Assembly (NCBI GenBank): GCA_044223665.1
Contig: JBGALT010000024.1
Span: 5,422-69,421 of the forward strand
DNA length: 64,000 nt
Reading direction: 5' to 3'
Source of the DNA: JBBSAT01 sp044223665
Lineage (GTDB): Bacteria > Myxococcota_A > Polyangia > Polyangiales > Sandaracinaceae
Shown: positions 28,164 to 36,816 of the stretch, one piece after another
How positions within the stretch are numbered: the stretch's first letter is position 1
Layout of the letters: each line of letters begins with the position of its first letter
Position numbers and translations under genes: made by a program
Notes under the pieces: model-generated
Database searches by the model: none
What the model was told of the DNA's origin: nothing
Seen by the model: the letters and a program-made list of their open reading frames with translations, nothing else

Positions 28164-29553
28164 TCAGGACGGACGAGTCCGCTCGCGCTTCGCTTCGGCG
28201 GCGCGCATGAGGAGGCCGATGGCGGTCGGCACGATCGGCGGCTCGCGTTCGGGGCGGACTCGCATCCAGTCGGCGACGACATCGGAGAACGGCAGCCCGT
28301 GTCGATGCGCGGTCTGAGCGACGGATGCGATCTGCGCATGCGCGTTCGCGTGTCGCAGCGACCGATTGCATCCGCCGATCTTGCGCGTGATCACCGCGCC
28401 GCGGACCTCCTGCTCGGCGAAGTTGTTCGTCGCGGGGATGGCCGGGTCGTAGAGCGACGGGAAGAGCTGATCGCGGTGCGCCCGCAGGTGCTTGGCGAGC
28501 TTGGCGTTCTCCTCGTCGGCCAGGTGCCACGCGAGCACGTCGTCGGCTCGACGCTCGATGCGTCGCGCGTACTCGGCCCCCATCGTGGTCGGCGTCAGCT
28601 CGCCGTGGCGCGACGCGAGCGCGATCGCGTCCGAGAGGAGCTCCTTCACGAGGTGCGGGAAGCGCGCGGCCCCGCGCTTCTGCACGTCGATCAGCTCGAC
28701 CGCGCGCCGCAGCGGATACCCGAGGCACTGCGCTCGCGTGAAGCCGTGCTCCTTGTGCAGCGGATCGAGCGCCGGAAGTCCATCGCTGACGAGCGTTCCG
28801 CGGAAGTCGGCGCCGAGGATCTCGAGCACGACACGGTGGCTGCGGCTGAATCGCACCGCGTAGATCGTGACGGTCTTGGTCGCGAACACCCAGAGCCACG
28901 CACTGCGCGTGTCGACGGCCCACCCCGTCTCGTCGCTGTGGACGATCGCGCTCTGTCGCGCGATGTCGACGAGCGCGTCGTAGGTCGGCTTGCCGCGCGC
29001 AGCGAGGCGCGGCTTGGGCGTGCACGAGCGTGCCGTGCGTCAGGCGCAGGCCGCAGTACGTCGACATGAAGTCGGTGGTCTTCCGGTACGGGACGCCCAG
29101 CCGATCCTTCATCTCGGCCGCCATGCCGTGCGCCACGGGGCCGACCGAGCTCTTGGCCGCGCCGCCAGCGCGCGACACCTGCGACGCGTGCGTCGTGCGA
29201 ACGCGCTTGCGGCACTTCGCGCACCAACCACTCTGCGTCGTCACGCACGTCGTGCGCGGCTTGATCAGAGGGATATCCGTGACGAACTGCTCGTGGTCCT
29301 TGATGTCGGAGACCGCACCACCACGGTGCGGGCAGCCGCAGATCGGCTCGAACGCCTCGTCGTCGACCTGCGCCGGCGTGCCCTGCGACGCGCCCTCGTG
29401 CCCGGCCGCACGCCCGGGCTTCTTGCGGTGCTTGACGCGCTTCCGACGCGCGAACGGTCTCGCCTGCCGCTTGCCCGCGCGCTGCGCGTCGCCGAGCTGC
29501 CGCTTCAGGTCGTCGATCTCCTTCGACTGCTCGGCGATCAAGGCCACGACCAC
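28164..29553 (-). pseudogene. IS66-family transposase, frameshifted
   Basis: An N-terminal frame (from a GTG) encodes the leader coil and zinc-finger region (ICGCPHRGG, SGWCAKCRKR) up to LRLTHGTLVHA. The continuation LAARGKPTYDALV, HSDETGW, SDGLPALDPL and TNNFAEQEVRG lies in the next frame, so one extra base near 29014-29018 breaks the gene. All three catalytic acidic residues of the DDE domain (D in HSDETG, D in SDGLPAL, E in NNFAEQE) survive in the second frame. Total length is about 463 codons, near the family norm. IS66 elements normally carry tnpA and tnpB partners; neither is present. A sequencing error or programmed frameshift is the alternative to decay. Confidence 0.82.
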
Positions 29554-29571
29554 TCACGCGGAGAGCGCCTC

Positions 29572-29838
29572 GTGACCTGGCGGCTTCCTTCGCCCTACGC
29601 GCTCGAGCGCGCGCCCGACCTCGCCGCCCTCGCGATTCTCCGAGCCGCCGTCCAGGTCGCGCAGGTCGCGCTCCTCGCCGCGCACGACTCGCTGCCCATC
29701 GAGGTCCACGACGAGCTCCCACCACCCGACCCCTGCGTCTGTATCGGCGCCGCGCTCCTCGGACAGCTCGAAGCCCTCGACATCGCCATCGGCCGCTACG
29801 AGCACGCCGCGAGGCTCAACGATCTCGAAGCCCGATAG
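29572..29838 (+). CDS. Small hypothetical protein beside IS66 remnant
   Basis: This 88-residue frame starts at GTG (VTWRLPSPYALERAP) with GGAGAG ten bases upstream, and shows very strong third-position GC throughout, as expected for a real gene. It is mostly alpha-helical (DLAALAILRAAVQVAQVALLAA) with a Cys-containing middle (PDPCVCIGAALLG). It begins 18 bp from the start of the divergent IS66 transposase, so it may be an element-associated gene or an unrelated gene the element landed beside. No family recognised. Confidence 0.55.
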   Translation: MTWRLPSPYALERAPDLAALAILRAAVQVAQVALLAAHDSLPIEVHDELPPPDPCVCIGAALLGQLEALDIAIGRYEHAARLNDLEAR

Positions 29839-29998
29839 CAGCCGCCCCCGCAACGAACGCCGAGCCCGCCCGATCACCGTGGCGGGCTTCGTCGTCCCGG
29901 CGGCGAGTGGACACACCTACGCGATGCGCATCACGACACGGCACGGCAACGATCCGGGTCGACGATGCCCATCACGCAGCCGGCGCGCTCGCCCCGCA

Positions 29999-30259
29999 TC
30001 CAGCTGGCTCGGCAACAACCTGCACGCGCAGTTCCTCCGCCTCAAGGCGCGCCGCGGGCCGAAGAAGGCGATCATGGCCGTCGCCGCGTCGATCCTCACC
30101 GCCGCGTACCACATGCTCCGCGACGGTAAGGACTAAATCGACCTCGGCCCCGACCACTTCGTGAAGAACGAACGCGTGAAGGTCGCGAACCGCGTGCTCA
30201 AGCGCCATGGCGACCTCGGCTTCCAGGTCGATGGCGTCCGAGATCGCATGGCCGCCTGA
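29999..30259 (+). pseudogene. IS110-family transposase, C-terminal remnant
   Basis: The frame reads NNLHAQFLRLKARRGPKKA, AYHMLRDGKD, stop, IDLGPDHFVKNERVK and HGDLGFQVDG. This matches the last about 85 residues of IS110/IS116/IS902 transposases (typically QFHRLAARRGKKRA..YHLL..G..YQDLG). The catalytic RuvC-like domain is absent and a TAA interrupts the frame at 30134-30136 where family members have an aromatic residue. It is therefore a dead fragment. Its end is included in a tandem duplication. Confidence 0.75.
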
Positions 30260-30347
30260 CCGGGCGACCTCGGAGTCAGTGTCTTCCCAATTTAGATCGC
30301 ATGGCCGCCTGACCGGGCGACCTCGGAGTCAGTTTCTTCCTAAATTT
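30241..30347. repeat. Tandem duplication of a 53-54 bp unit at the IS110 remnant end
   Basis: Copy 1 (30241-30293) and copy 2 (30294-30347) share AGATCGCATGGCCGCCTGAC and the next 20 bases exactly, diverging only in the AT-rich ends (gtcttcccaattt against ttcttcctaaattt). The unit covers the last codons and stop of the transposase remnant plus downstream sequence. The rest of the gap to 30553 holds no gene I can support. Confidence 0.85.
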
Positions 30348-30553
30348 AGCTGTGAGGCAAATCGCGAGTGCACGTTGCCGATGTAACCGGACGGAGGGTT
30401 CAGTGTCGTGAACGGTGTCAATGAACCGGCCCGTCGGCGACTGTTAGGTCTCCCGGTGAAGTTGCGGGCCAGCTGCCGAGTCCGGCGCACCTCTGCGCGA
30501 GCACGGGCGCATCGGCTCGTGCGGGGCGCCCGTGGCGTGTATCGTTTCCCGCC

Positions 30554-31480
30554 ATGCGACTCGTCGCCGCTCTGCTCGGCGTCCTGACGATCTCGTCGTT
30601 CGCGCCCCTCCACGCGCGCGCGCAGGACACGGCTGCGCCGACCGTGCCGCCGATCATGGTCGCCGTGCTCGCGAGTGGGCACGTGCAAGGCGATCTCGCC
30701 CTGGCCGTGCAGGCGGCGCTCGTGGACGGCGTGCGGCCGATGGCGGGTGGGCGGCCGGTGCTCGCGCTCGCGGTGCCGGCGCTCCGCGATCGGCTGGCGG
30801 CGTGCGAGGACGCGGCGTGTCGAGGCGCCTTCCTCGCCGAGTCGGGCGCGATCGGGGCGGTCGTCGCGCGCCTGTCCCGCCGCGGCACGCGCGGGGAGAC
30901 GACGGGCTCGCTCGAGATGATCGATCCGGTGAGCGGCACCGAGCGCCTTCCGCCGATCGCCCTCGCGCTCGCGGATGCGTCGGCGGTGCCGGGCGCGCTC
31001 GCGGCGCCGATCGAGCAGCTACGCGCTGCGATGTTCTCGCCGCCACCGCCACCGGCGACCTTGCTCGTGACCGTGAACGTGGACGGCGCGGACGTGTCGA
31101 TCGACGGAGCCTCGATCGGGACCTCGCCCGTGGCCGCGACGCGCGTCGAGGCCGGCACGCATCGCGTCGACGTCGCGCGTGAGGGCTACGCGGCGGCACA
31201 GCGGCAGGTCGAGATCGTTCCCGGCGAGCAGGAGCGCCTCGACGTCTCCCTCACGGCGCTCGACCCCGCGCTCGTCGCCACCACCACCAGCTCGACCGAG
31301 CAGGCCGAGGCCGATCGCGCGGCGAGCGAGCCCGCCTGGTACGAGCAGTGGTACGTCTGGGTCGGCGTGGGCGCGGGCGTGGTCGTCGTCGCGGGCGTCA
31401 TCGCCCTCGCCGTCGTCCTCTCGCAGCCGGCGCCCCAGCTCGATCCGATGGGCGTTCCGCTTCCCGGCATCCGCTTCTGA
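30554..31480 (+). CDS. Exported PEGA-domain protein with C-terminal membrane anchor
   Basis: This 308-residue protein has a signal peptide (MRLVAALLGVLTISSF, cleavage near HARAQ) and an N-terminal domain of about 130 residues that includes a CEDAACRGAF motif, similar to periplasmic domains that measure or bind small ligands in myxobacterial sensor proteins. A PEGA domain follows at about 175-235 (VDGADVSIDGASIGTSP, REGYAAAQRQVEIVPGE). A C-terminal membrane helix (about 263-288) is followed by a short Pro-rich tail. It leads a three-gene run with lipoproteins at 31491 and 32027. Role is unknown; PEGA domains are found in surface layer and envelope assembly proteins. Confidence 0.8.
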   Translation: MRLVAALLGVLTISSFAPLHARAQDTAAPTVPPIMVAVLASGHVQGDLALAVQAALVDGVRPMAGGRPVLALAVPALRDRLAACEDAACRGAFLAESGAIGAVVARLSRRGTRGETTGSLEMIDPVSGTERLPPIALALADASAVPGALAAPIEQLRAAMFSPPPPPATLLVTVNVDGADVSIDGASIGTSPVAATRVEAGTHRVDVAREGYAAAQRQVEIVPGEQERLDVSLTALDPALVATTTSSTEQAEADRAASEPAWYEQWYVWVGVGAGVVVVAGVIALAVVLSQPAPQLDPMGVPLPGIRF

Positions 31481-31490
31481 GGAGACCCGC

Positions 31491-32030
31491 ATGCGATCTT
31501 CCTTCTCGCGTCGCTCTCTCTTCGCCCTCCCACTCGCGGCCCTGCTCGCGCTCGTCCCGAGCTGCGCCAGCCCCACGGCGCCGGAGGGCTTCACGCTCGT
31601 GCTCCAGTTCGCGAACGTGCGCGTCTCGGCGATCGAGGCCCTGCGCCTGACTTTCTCGCCGGTCGTCGAGAACATGCAGACGCCCCACTTCGTGGCGCCC
31701 ATGCGCGGTACCTCGTTCGAGAACGGCGACATCCAGATCAGCGTCGACTCGGTGACCGGGCTGCTCACGATGGTGATCTCGCCCGAGTACGTCGCCGCGA
31801 ACGCGACGACGGAGGCCGGCGAGCTCTCGCCCCGTCTCGAGATCGAGCTCTGGACCGACGACACCATGGCGCACATGGGGCCGCAGGTGCGGGCCACGGC
31901 CCAGCGCGGGAACACGCAGATCGCGACCGGCGTCGACTATCTACCCACCTGGCCACCCGTGCTCGGCGGCACGCGCACGATCGACGTGCCGTGCATGCCC
32001 GGGCTCGAGGCGATGTGCGACGGGCGATGA
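31491..32030 (+). CDS. Small lipoprotein, unknown function
   Basis: This 179-residue protein has lipobox LVPSC (Cys25) after MRSSFSRRSLFALPLAALLA. The mature part is one beta-rich domain (FTLVLQFANVRVSAIEALRL, VVISPEYV-like strands) ending PCMPGLEAMC, whose two cysteines could form a disulfide. The ATG has GAGGAG eight bases upstream, which overlaps the end of the PEGA gene, and its stop overlaps the next start (ATGA). It is therefore the middle gene of an operon. No family recognised. Confidence 0.78.
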   Translation: MRSSFSRRSLFALPLAALLALVPSCASPTAPEGFTLVLQFANVRVSAIEALRLTFSPVVENMQTPHFVAPMRGTSFENGDIQISVDSVTGLLTMVISPEYVAANATTEAGELSPRLEIELWTDDTMAHMGPQVRATAQRGNTQIATGVDYLPTWPPVLGGTRTIDVPCMPGLEAMCDGR

Positions 32031-33175
32031 CACGGCAGGCGCACACGATCCCGCGCCGGGCTCGTCGGGCCCTCGCGGTCCACCACGGTCTCTTGCTCTC
32101 GGCGCTGCTCGGCGGATGCGGCGCGTACGGTAGCTACCCGATCACGCGCACGGTCGGCGGGCAGACGCGCCAGGGCGTGTTCGTCTCGCCGCCGCAGTAC
32201 GAAGACTTCGTCCGCGGGGAGCTCGCGCTCGCCGCGGGGGACTTCCGCTCGGCCGCCGAGTCGTACGAGCGCGCGCGCTCGGGCGGAGACGACGACCCGC
32301 TCCTCTGCGCGCGGCTGGCCGACGCGCGGGATCGCCTCGGCGACCGGGCGGGCGCCGAGCACGCGCTCGCCGACGGAGAGCACCTCGACGCGCACGCCGA
32401 GATCGTCTGGCTCGTGCGGGGCGAGATCGCCGAGCGCCACGGCGAGCTCGACGCGGCGATCGACGCCTTCGAGCGTGCGCACGCCGCCGAGCCGGGGCGT
32501 GAAGCGCCGGTGCTCGCGCTCGCCCGCGTGCTCGAGCAGAGCGGGCACGACGACCGGGCCGCGACGTCTCTCGCCGACTACGTCGCACACGCCGAGACAC
32601 CGCTCGGAGCCGTGCGGGCGAGCCTCGCGCTCGCGCTCTCCCGCGGAGACGCCGTGGCCATCGCCGACGCGGCGACCCGGCTCGCGCGCCTGGCGCCCGG
32701 CCACGAGGACGAGATCGAGCGCGCGGTGCGGGCCCTGCGCGAGCGCGGAGAGGTCCTCGTGGCAGGGCGCCTGCTCGCCGCGCTGCCGCCCGAGTCGCTC
32801 GATCGGGAGCTGGCGATCGAGACCGCCATCGCCGCGCACGATCGGGCCGCGGCCGAGCGACTGCTCGCGTTCCCCGAAGGCGACGATGCGCGTGCGCTGG
32901 TCCGCGACGCGCGCCACTGGCTCGCGCTCGGCGATGCCGCGCGCGCCGCCGAGCTGGCCGAGGTCGCGCGGGCCCGCGACGACGCGGGCTCGGAGGCGAC
33001 GCTCGTGCTCGCCGACGCGCGGCTCGCGGGTGGCCGGCCAGGCGACGCGGCCGCGCTCTACGCGAGCATCCCCGCCGGTGCCTCGTCGCACGACGCAGCG
33101 CGCGAAGGCCTGGCTCGTGCGCTCGAGGCCGCCGGGCTCCCCGCCCTCGGGGCCGAGGTGGCCGCCGCGCGCTGA
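32027..33175 (+). CDS. TPR-repeat lipoprotein
   Basis: This 382-residue protein has a lipobox ALLGGC (about Cys31) and then a long helical solenoid of tetratricopeptide-like repeats (about 55-375; for example GELALAAGDFRSAAESYERA and GEIAERHGELDAAIDAFERA). Such lipoproteins act as scaffolds for envelope complexes on the periplasmic face of the outer membrane. The ATG overlaps the previous stop by four bases. Together with the PEGA protein and small lipoprotein it probably forms an envelope assembly unit; the partner substrate is unknown. Confidence 0.82.
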   Translation: MTRQAHTIPRRARRALAVHHGLLLSALLGGCGAYGSYPITRTVGGQTRQGVFVSPPQYEDFVRGELALAAGDFRSAAESYERARSGGDDDPLLCARLADARDRLGDRAGAEHALADGEHLDAHAEIVWLVRGEIAERHGELDAAIDAFERAHAAEPGREAPVLALARVLEQSGHDDRAATSLADYVAHAETPLGAVRASLALALSRGDAVAIADAATRLARLAPGHEDEIERAVRALRERGEVLVAGRLLAALPPESLDRELAIETAIAAHDRAAAERLLAFPEGDDARALVRDARHWLALGDAARAAELAEVARARDDAGSEATLVLADARLAGGRPGDAAALYASIPAGASSHDAAREGLARALEAAGLPALGAEVAAAR

Positions 33176-33333
33176 GGGGCGCTCGGGCGACGGCGGGCCG
33201 CCGGGATCGGCCGCACCGCCGCTCGGTGTGCTCCCGCTCCCCCCGCGGCGCCGTCCCTTCGCGGTCCGCCATGGACCGCTCGCGCCGTCGCCCGGCTTCC
33301 GGCGGCCCCGGGCGCTACAACGGAGGGACCCGC

Positions 33334-34623
33334 ATGTCGCCCGCCGTGATGCTCGTCGAGCTCGCCGAGAAGATGGGCCTCGTCGCGGCCGCGGCGCTGG
33401 TCGCCGTCCTCTATCCCCCGCTTCGCAAGCGCTTGCTCGGCGCGGGCGAGCGCATCGACAAGCTCGCCGCGGCGCTCTTCGGGCTCTTGCTCTCGATCTG
33501 GGGCGCGAACCTCGGGTTCCGCTTCGCCAACGAGCACTTCAACGTGCGCGCGATCGGCGTGCTCATCGCGGCGATCCTCGGTGGCTGGAAGGCGGGCCTC
33601 ATCGCCGGCCTCGGCGGCGGGCTCTTCTACGCGACGCAGGTCGACGAGGACACCGCGCCCTGGGTGCTGGTGGCGTCGGTGATCGACGGCGTGCTCGCCG
33701 GGCTGCTGGCCGAGCGAAGGCCCGCGTGGGTGCGCGACCCGCCGCGCGTGTTCGGGATCGCGCTGGCGATCCAGGCGGTGCACATCGTGACCGTCGGCGT
33801 CGGGCTGCTCATCGCGGGGACCACCGAGCGCTACCTGCCGGGCTGGCCCGCGCACGTCGTGAAGCTCCTCGTGAACGCAGCCGGGGTCACGCTCTTCGTC
33901 GCCGTCGCGCGCGTGGTGGTCTCGCGCGAGCGCGCGGCCGTGGAGCTGGTCGAGGCGCGGGCCGCCACCGAGCACGCGACGCTCGAGTCGCTCCAGCGCC
34001 GGCTCGAGCCGCACTTCTTGTTCAACGCGCTCACCGCGATCCGCGCGACCATCCGCAAGGACCCCGAGCGTGCGCGCGAGCTGGTCGCCGATCTGGCGGA
34101 CCTCTACCGCTACTTGCTCTCGCATCCCGACGACGCGCCCCTCAAGGCCGAGGTGGCCCACGCGCAGAGCTACGTGGCGATCGAGCGCGCACGCCTCGGC
34201 GAGGAGCGCCTCCGGCTCGAGGTCGAGGTGCCCGAGATGCTCGCCTCGTGCCCGATTCCGTCGCTGAGCTTGCAGCCGCTGGTCGAGAACGCGATCCGAC
34301 ACGGCGTCGCGCGACGCGACGGCGCCGGGGTCGTCTCGCTCCGGGCCTCGCGCGACGGCAATGCCTTGGTGCTCGAGGTCGTCGATCGGACCGACGGCGC
34401 GCCCGTCCCCGCCGAGAGCACCGAGCGGGGCAGTGGGATCGCGCTCAAGACGTTGCGCGAGCGGCTGCTACGGCGCTTCGGCCCGGACGCGACGCTCGTG
34501 CTCGACGTGAGCGAGGGCGGCGCCACCGCGACGATGCGCCTTCCGATCGCGTCCGACGCGGCCGCGTCCGAGCGGAAAGCGGACCTGCGCCGCGCGCACG
34601 CGCTCGAGGGATCGGGGCGATGA
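33334..34623 (+). CDS. LytS-type sensor histidine kinase
   Basis: This 429-residue membrane kinase has an N-terminal 5-6 helix region (about 5-200) of the 5TMR-LYT kind (LLLSIWGANLGFRFANE, LIAAILGGWKAGLIAGLGGG). The His_kinase domain has EPHFLFNAL with phospho-His H227, and a C-terminal ATPase domain contains LQPLVENAIRHG. The ATG has CGGAGGGA five bases upstream and was preferred to an upstream in-frame ATG. It lies 88 bp before a LytTR response regulator, its evident partner. LytS/LytTR systems sense membrane state or small ligands; the signal here is unknown. Confidence 0.9.
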   Translation: MSPAVMLVELAEKMGLVAAAALVAVLYPPLRKRLLGAGERIDKLAAALFGLLLSIWGANLGFRFANEHFNVRAIGVLIAAILGGWKAGLIAGLGGGLFYATQVDEDTAPWVLVASVIDGVLAGLLAERRPAWVRDPPRVFGIALAIQAVHIVTVGVGLLIAGTTERYLPGWPAHVVKLLVNAAGVTLFVAVARVVVSRERAAVELVEARAATEHATLESLQRRLEPHFLFNALTAIRATIRKDPERARELVADLADLYRYLLSHPDDAPLKAEVAHAQSYVAIERARLGEERLRLEVEVPEMLASCPIPSLSLQPLVENAIRHGVARRDGAGVVSLRASRDGNALVLEVVDRTDGAPVPAESTERGSGIALKTLRERLLRRFGPDATLVLDVSEGGATATMRLPIASDAAASERKADLRRAHALEGSGR

Positions 34624-34711
34624 GCGTCGTACGACGGGGAATGGCATGCGCGCAGCCGTGCGTTGGCTCCGAATGGGAGCGAGCGCGCCGGGCGCGCGAG
34701 GAGAGCGAGAC

Positions 34712-35509
34712 ATGAGCCGAGCGGGCAGCGAGCTGGACGGGGCCGACCTCTTGCGCGCGATCGTCGTGGACGACGAGCCGCTGGCGCGCGACGAGCTGGG
34801 GTTCTTGCTGGGGGAAGCCGGTGGCGTCGAGGTCGTCGGCCAAGCGGGCTCGGCCGGGCGGGCGCTCGAGCTCGTCGACGAGCTCGCGCCCGACGTGGCC
34901 TTCGTCGATCTCCGGATGCCGGGGCCCGACGGGCTCGCCCTGGCGGAGGCCATCCACGCGCGTCACCCGGGCTTGCCCGTCGTCGTCGTCAGCGCGCACG
35001 ACGAGGGGGCGCTCCGAGGCTTCGAGGTCGGCGTGGTCGACTACCTGCTCAAGCCGGCGCGCTTGCCGCGGGTCAAGCAGGCGGTCGAGCGCGTGCGCGA
35101 GCGACGCGTGGCCCAGGGCGCGGCTTCGTCTGGCGGCGGCGACCTCGCAGGCCCGACGTCGGGCGAGCCTCTGACGCGGCTGGCGGTCAAGCGGCGCGGA
35201 GCGCTCGTCGTCGTCGACATCGCCGACGTCGTCTGGTTCGAGATGAAGGACGAGCTGGTCTGGGCCGTGACCGAGACCGACCGCTACGCGCTCGACCTCA
35301 CGCTCGCCGCGCTCGAGCAGCGCCTGCCGAAGAGCACGTTCTTCCGCTCCCACCGCGGCTACCTCGTGCGGCTCGACCGCATCAAGACGCTCGAGCCGAG
35401 CGGCGCCGGGACGTTCGACATGCTCCTGGCGCACCCCGACAAGCCGAAGGTCCCGCTCGCGCGCGAGCGCGCCCGCATCCTGCGCGACTTGATCCCCATC
35501 GCCGGTTGA
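34712..35509 (+). CDS. LytTR-family response regulator
   Basis: This 265-residue regulator has a receiver domain (about 14-130; acidic pair D20-D21, phosphoacceptor D66, K near 117 in LLKPARLP). A Gly/Ser-rich linker precedes a LytTR DNA-binding domain (about 160-260; VVDIADVVWFEMKDELVW, TFFRSHRGYLVRLDRI). The ATG has GAGGAGAGCGA upstream. It follows the LytS gene and its TGA is back-to-back with the stop of the convergent signal peptidase-like gene (TGATCA). LytTR proteins bind short direct repeats upstream of targets; none was identified here. Confidence 0.92.
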   Translation: MSRAGSELDGADLLRAIVVDDEPLARDELGFLLGEAGGVEVVGQAGSAGRALELVDELAPDVAFVDLRMPGPDGLALAEAIHARHPGLPVVVVSAHDEGALRGFEVGVVDYLLKPARLPRVKQAVERVRERRVAQGAASSGGGDLAGPTSGEPLTRLAVKRRGALVVVDIADVVWFEMKDELVWAVTETDRYALDLTLAALEQRLPKSTFFRSHRGYLVRLDRIKTLEPSGAGTFDMLLAHPDKPKVPLARERARILRDLIPIAG

Positions 35510-36130
35510 TCAGTCGATGAGGTCGAAGGTCGAGTTGCCGATCTCCGGCGGCGTCGACTCGCTCATCCCCACGCGCATGAACACGCGCCCGATGCAGCGC
35601 GACTCGGGCACGGGCCCGAACTCGCGGCTGTCCTCGCCGGTGTAGGTGCGGTTGTCGTCGAGCAGATAGATGCCGTCGTAGTCCCCGGTCGGGCGCATCC
35701 GGAACGCGTGGCCCTCGCGCTGGAAGACCAGGTGCGAGTCGTTGCCGAGCACCTCGACGCCCCACCGCATCGGAACCTGAACGTGCTCGGTGCGATCGTA
35801 GTACTGGACCGTCCCGCGCCAGTCGGTCGACGGGAACGTGCGCTCGATGCGGAGGCGCCCGCGATCGATGCTGAGGTCGGCGCCGTTGCGGCCCACGACG
35901 CGCCCCATGACGAAGCGGGTGTCGAGCGTCGGATGCCGGCAGAGCATCACGGCGCCGTGATCGGCGTGGCTGTCCCGCCAGACGAGGACCGTGTCTCCCG
36001 CGAAGAGCGTCGGTGCCATCCCGTCGTGACCCACCACGACGATGTCGACGAACCACGTCTTCAAGATCGCGGCCACCACGCCCAGCACGAGCACCACGAC
36101 CCCGAGGAACTTCCAGCCCTGACCTTTCAT
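35510..36130 (-). CDS. Signal peptidase I homologue lacking both catalytic residues
   Basis: This 206-residue protein has one N-terminal membrane helix (about 8-27), then the S26 peptidase blocks: GHDGMAPTLFAGD (box B), MGRVVGRNGADL (box D) and DDNRTYTGEDSREFGPVP (box E). In active signal peptidases box B reads SxxPTL with catalytic Ser directly before Met and box D has catalytic Lys in KRxVG. Here those positions are G37 and G76. The fold blocks are well kept while the Ser-Lys dyad is gone, so it is probably a pseudo-enzyme that binds rather than cuts signal peptides. Start ATG without strong ribosome-binding site. Confidence 0.85.
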   Translation of the reverse strand: MKGQGWKFLGVVVLVLGVVAAILKTWFVDIVVVGHDGMAPTLFAGDTVLVWRDSHADHGAVMLCRHPTLDTRFVMGRVVGRNGADLSIDRGRLRIERTFPSTDWRGTVQYYDRTEHVQVPMRWGVEVLGNDSHLVFQREGHAFRMRPTGDYDGIYLLDDNRTYTGEDSREFGPVPESRCIGRVFMRVGMSESTPPEIGNSTFDLID

Positions 36131-36225
36131 CCGCTCGCAGCGTAGCGCGCTCGCCGGGAGCGCTGGGCGATTTGTCGCCCCCGGGTGCTTGACCGAGATT
36201 TCCCGGTCGTGGGAAGGAGCACCTC

Positions 36226-36807
36226 ATGAAGCGCCGCCTGCTCCCGTTCCTGCTCCTCACCGCCGGCTTCCTCCTCGGGAGGGCCTCGCTCGAGCCCTTC
36301 GCGCTCGCGCAGCCCAGCGTGGCCGGCGAAGGCGCCACCGAAGAGACGACGACGGTGCCGGAGGGCCAGCCGCGCTACCTGGCCGCGATGCGCGCCGAGC
36401 TCTCCTCGATGGGCATCGCCGACGCCGCGTGCGAGGCGACCGACGAGCAGCGGGCGCACTGCCGGCTCACGCAGTCGGGCAGCACGACCGACCGCGCCTA
36501 CGAGGTCCACCTCGCGTACAGCGACGTGACGGACACGATCTACGCCTACATCGATCGCTACCTCGTCGCGCCCGGCGACGGCGAGCACACCGATGCGCTG
36601 ATGCGCCGGCTGATGGAGCTGAACTGGACGATGCTGCTCGGCAAGTTCGAGTGGGATCCGACGGACGGCGAGATCCGACTCGCGATGGTGCTCAACACCG
36701 ACTCGAACTTCGATCGCCGTGCGTTCCGCAGCACGGTGCGCGCGCTGACCGCACTGGCCGATCGCCACTACGGCGAGCTGAACCGGCTGCGCGAGACGGG
36801 TCGATAG
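36226..36807 (+). CDS. Exported YbjN-like protein
   Basis: This 193-residue protein has an N-terminal hydrophobic segment (LLPFLLLTAGFLLGRASL) that may be a signal peptide or anchor. The domain at about 45-190 has the YbjN/T3S-chaperone-like fold pattern (YEVHLAYSDVTDTIYAYIDRYL, MRRLMELNWTMLLGKFEWD, IRLAMVLNTDSNFD). YbjN proteins are cytoplasmic in most bacteria, so the leader is unusual. GGAAGGAG lies eight bases before the ATG. It is divergent from the signal peptidase-like gene (95 bp between starts) and convergent with the decarboxylase gene (9 bp between stops). Confidence 0.75.
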   Translation: MKRRLLPFLLLTAGFLLGRASLEPFALAQPSVAGEGATEETTTVPEGQPRYLAAMRAELSSMGIADAACEATDEQRAHCRLTQSGSTTDRAYEVHLAYSDVTDTIYAYIDRYLVAPGDGEHTDALMRRLMELNWTMLLGKFEWDPTDGEIRLAMVLNTDSNFDRRAFRSTVRALTALADRHYGELNRLRETGR

Positions 36808-36816
36808 GCCCGCCTC

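Noticed and set aside
28081..28990. Continuation of the first transposase frame beyond the frameshift
   Set aside because: It runs out of phase with the conserved DDE domain, which lies in the next frame.
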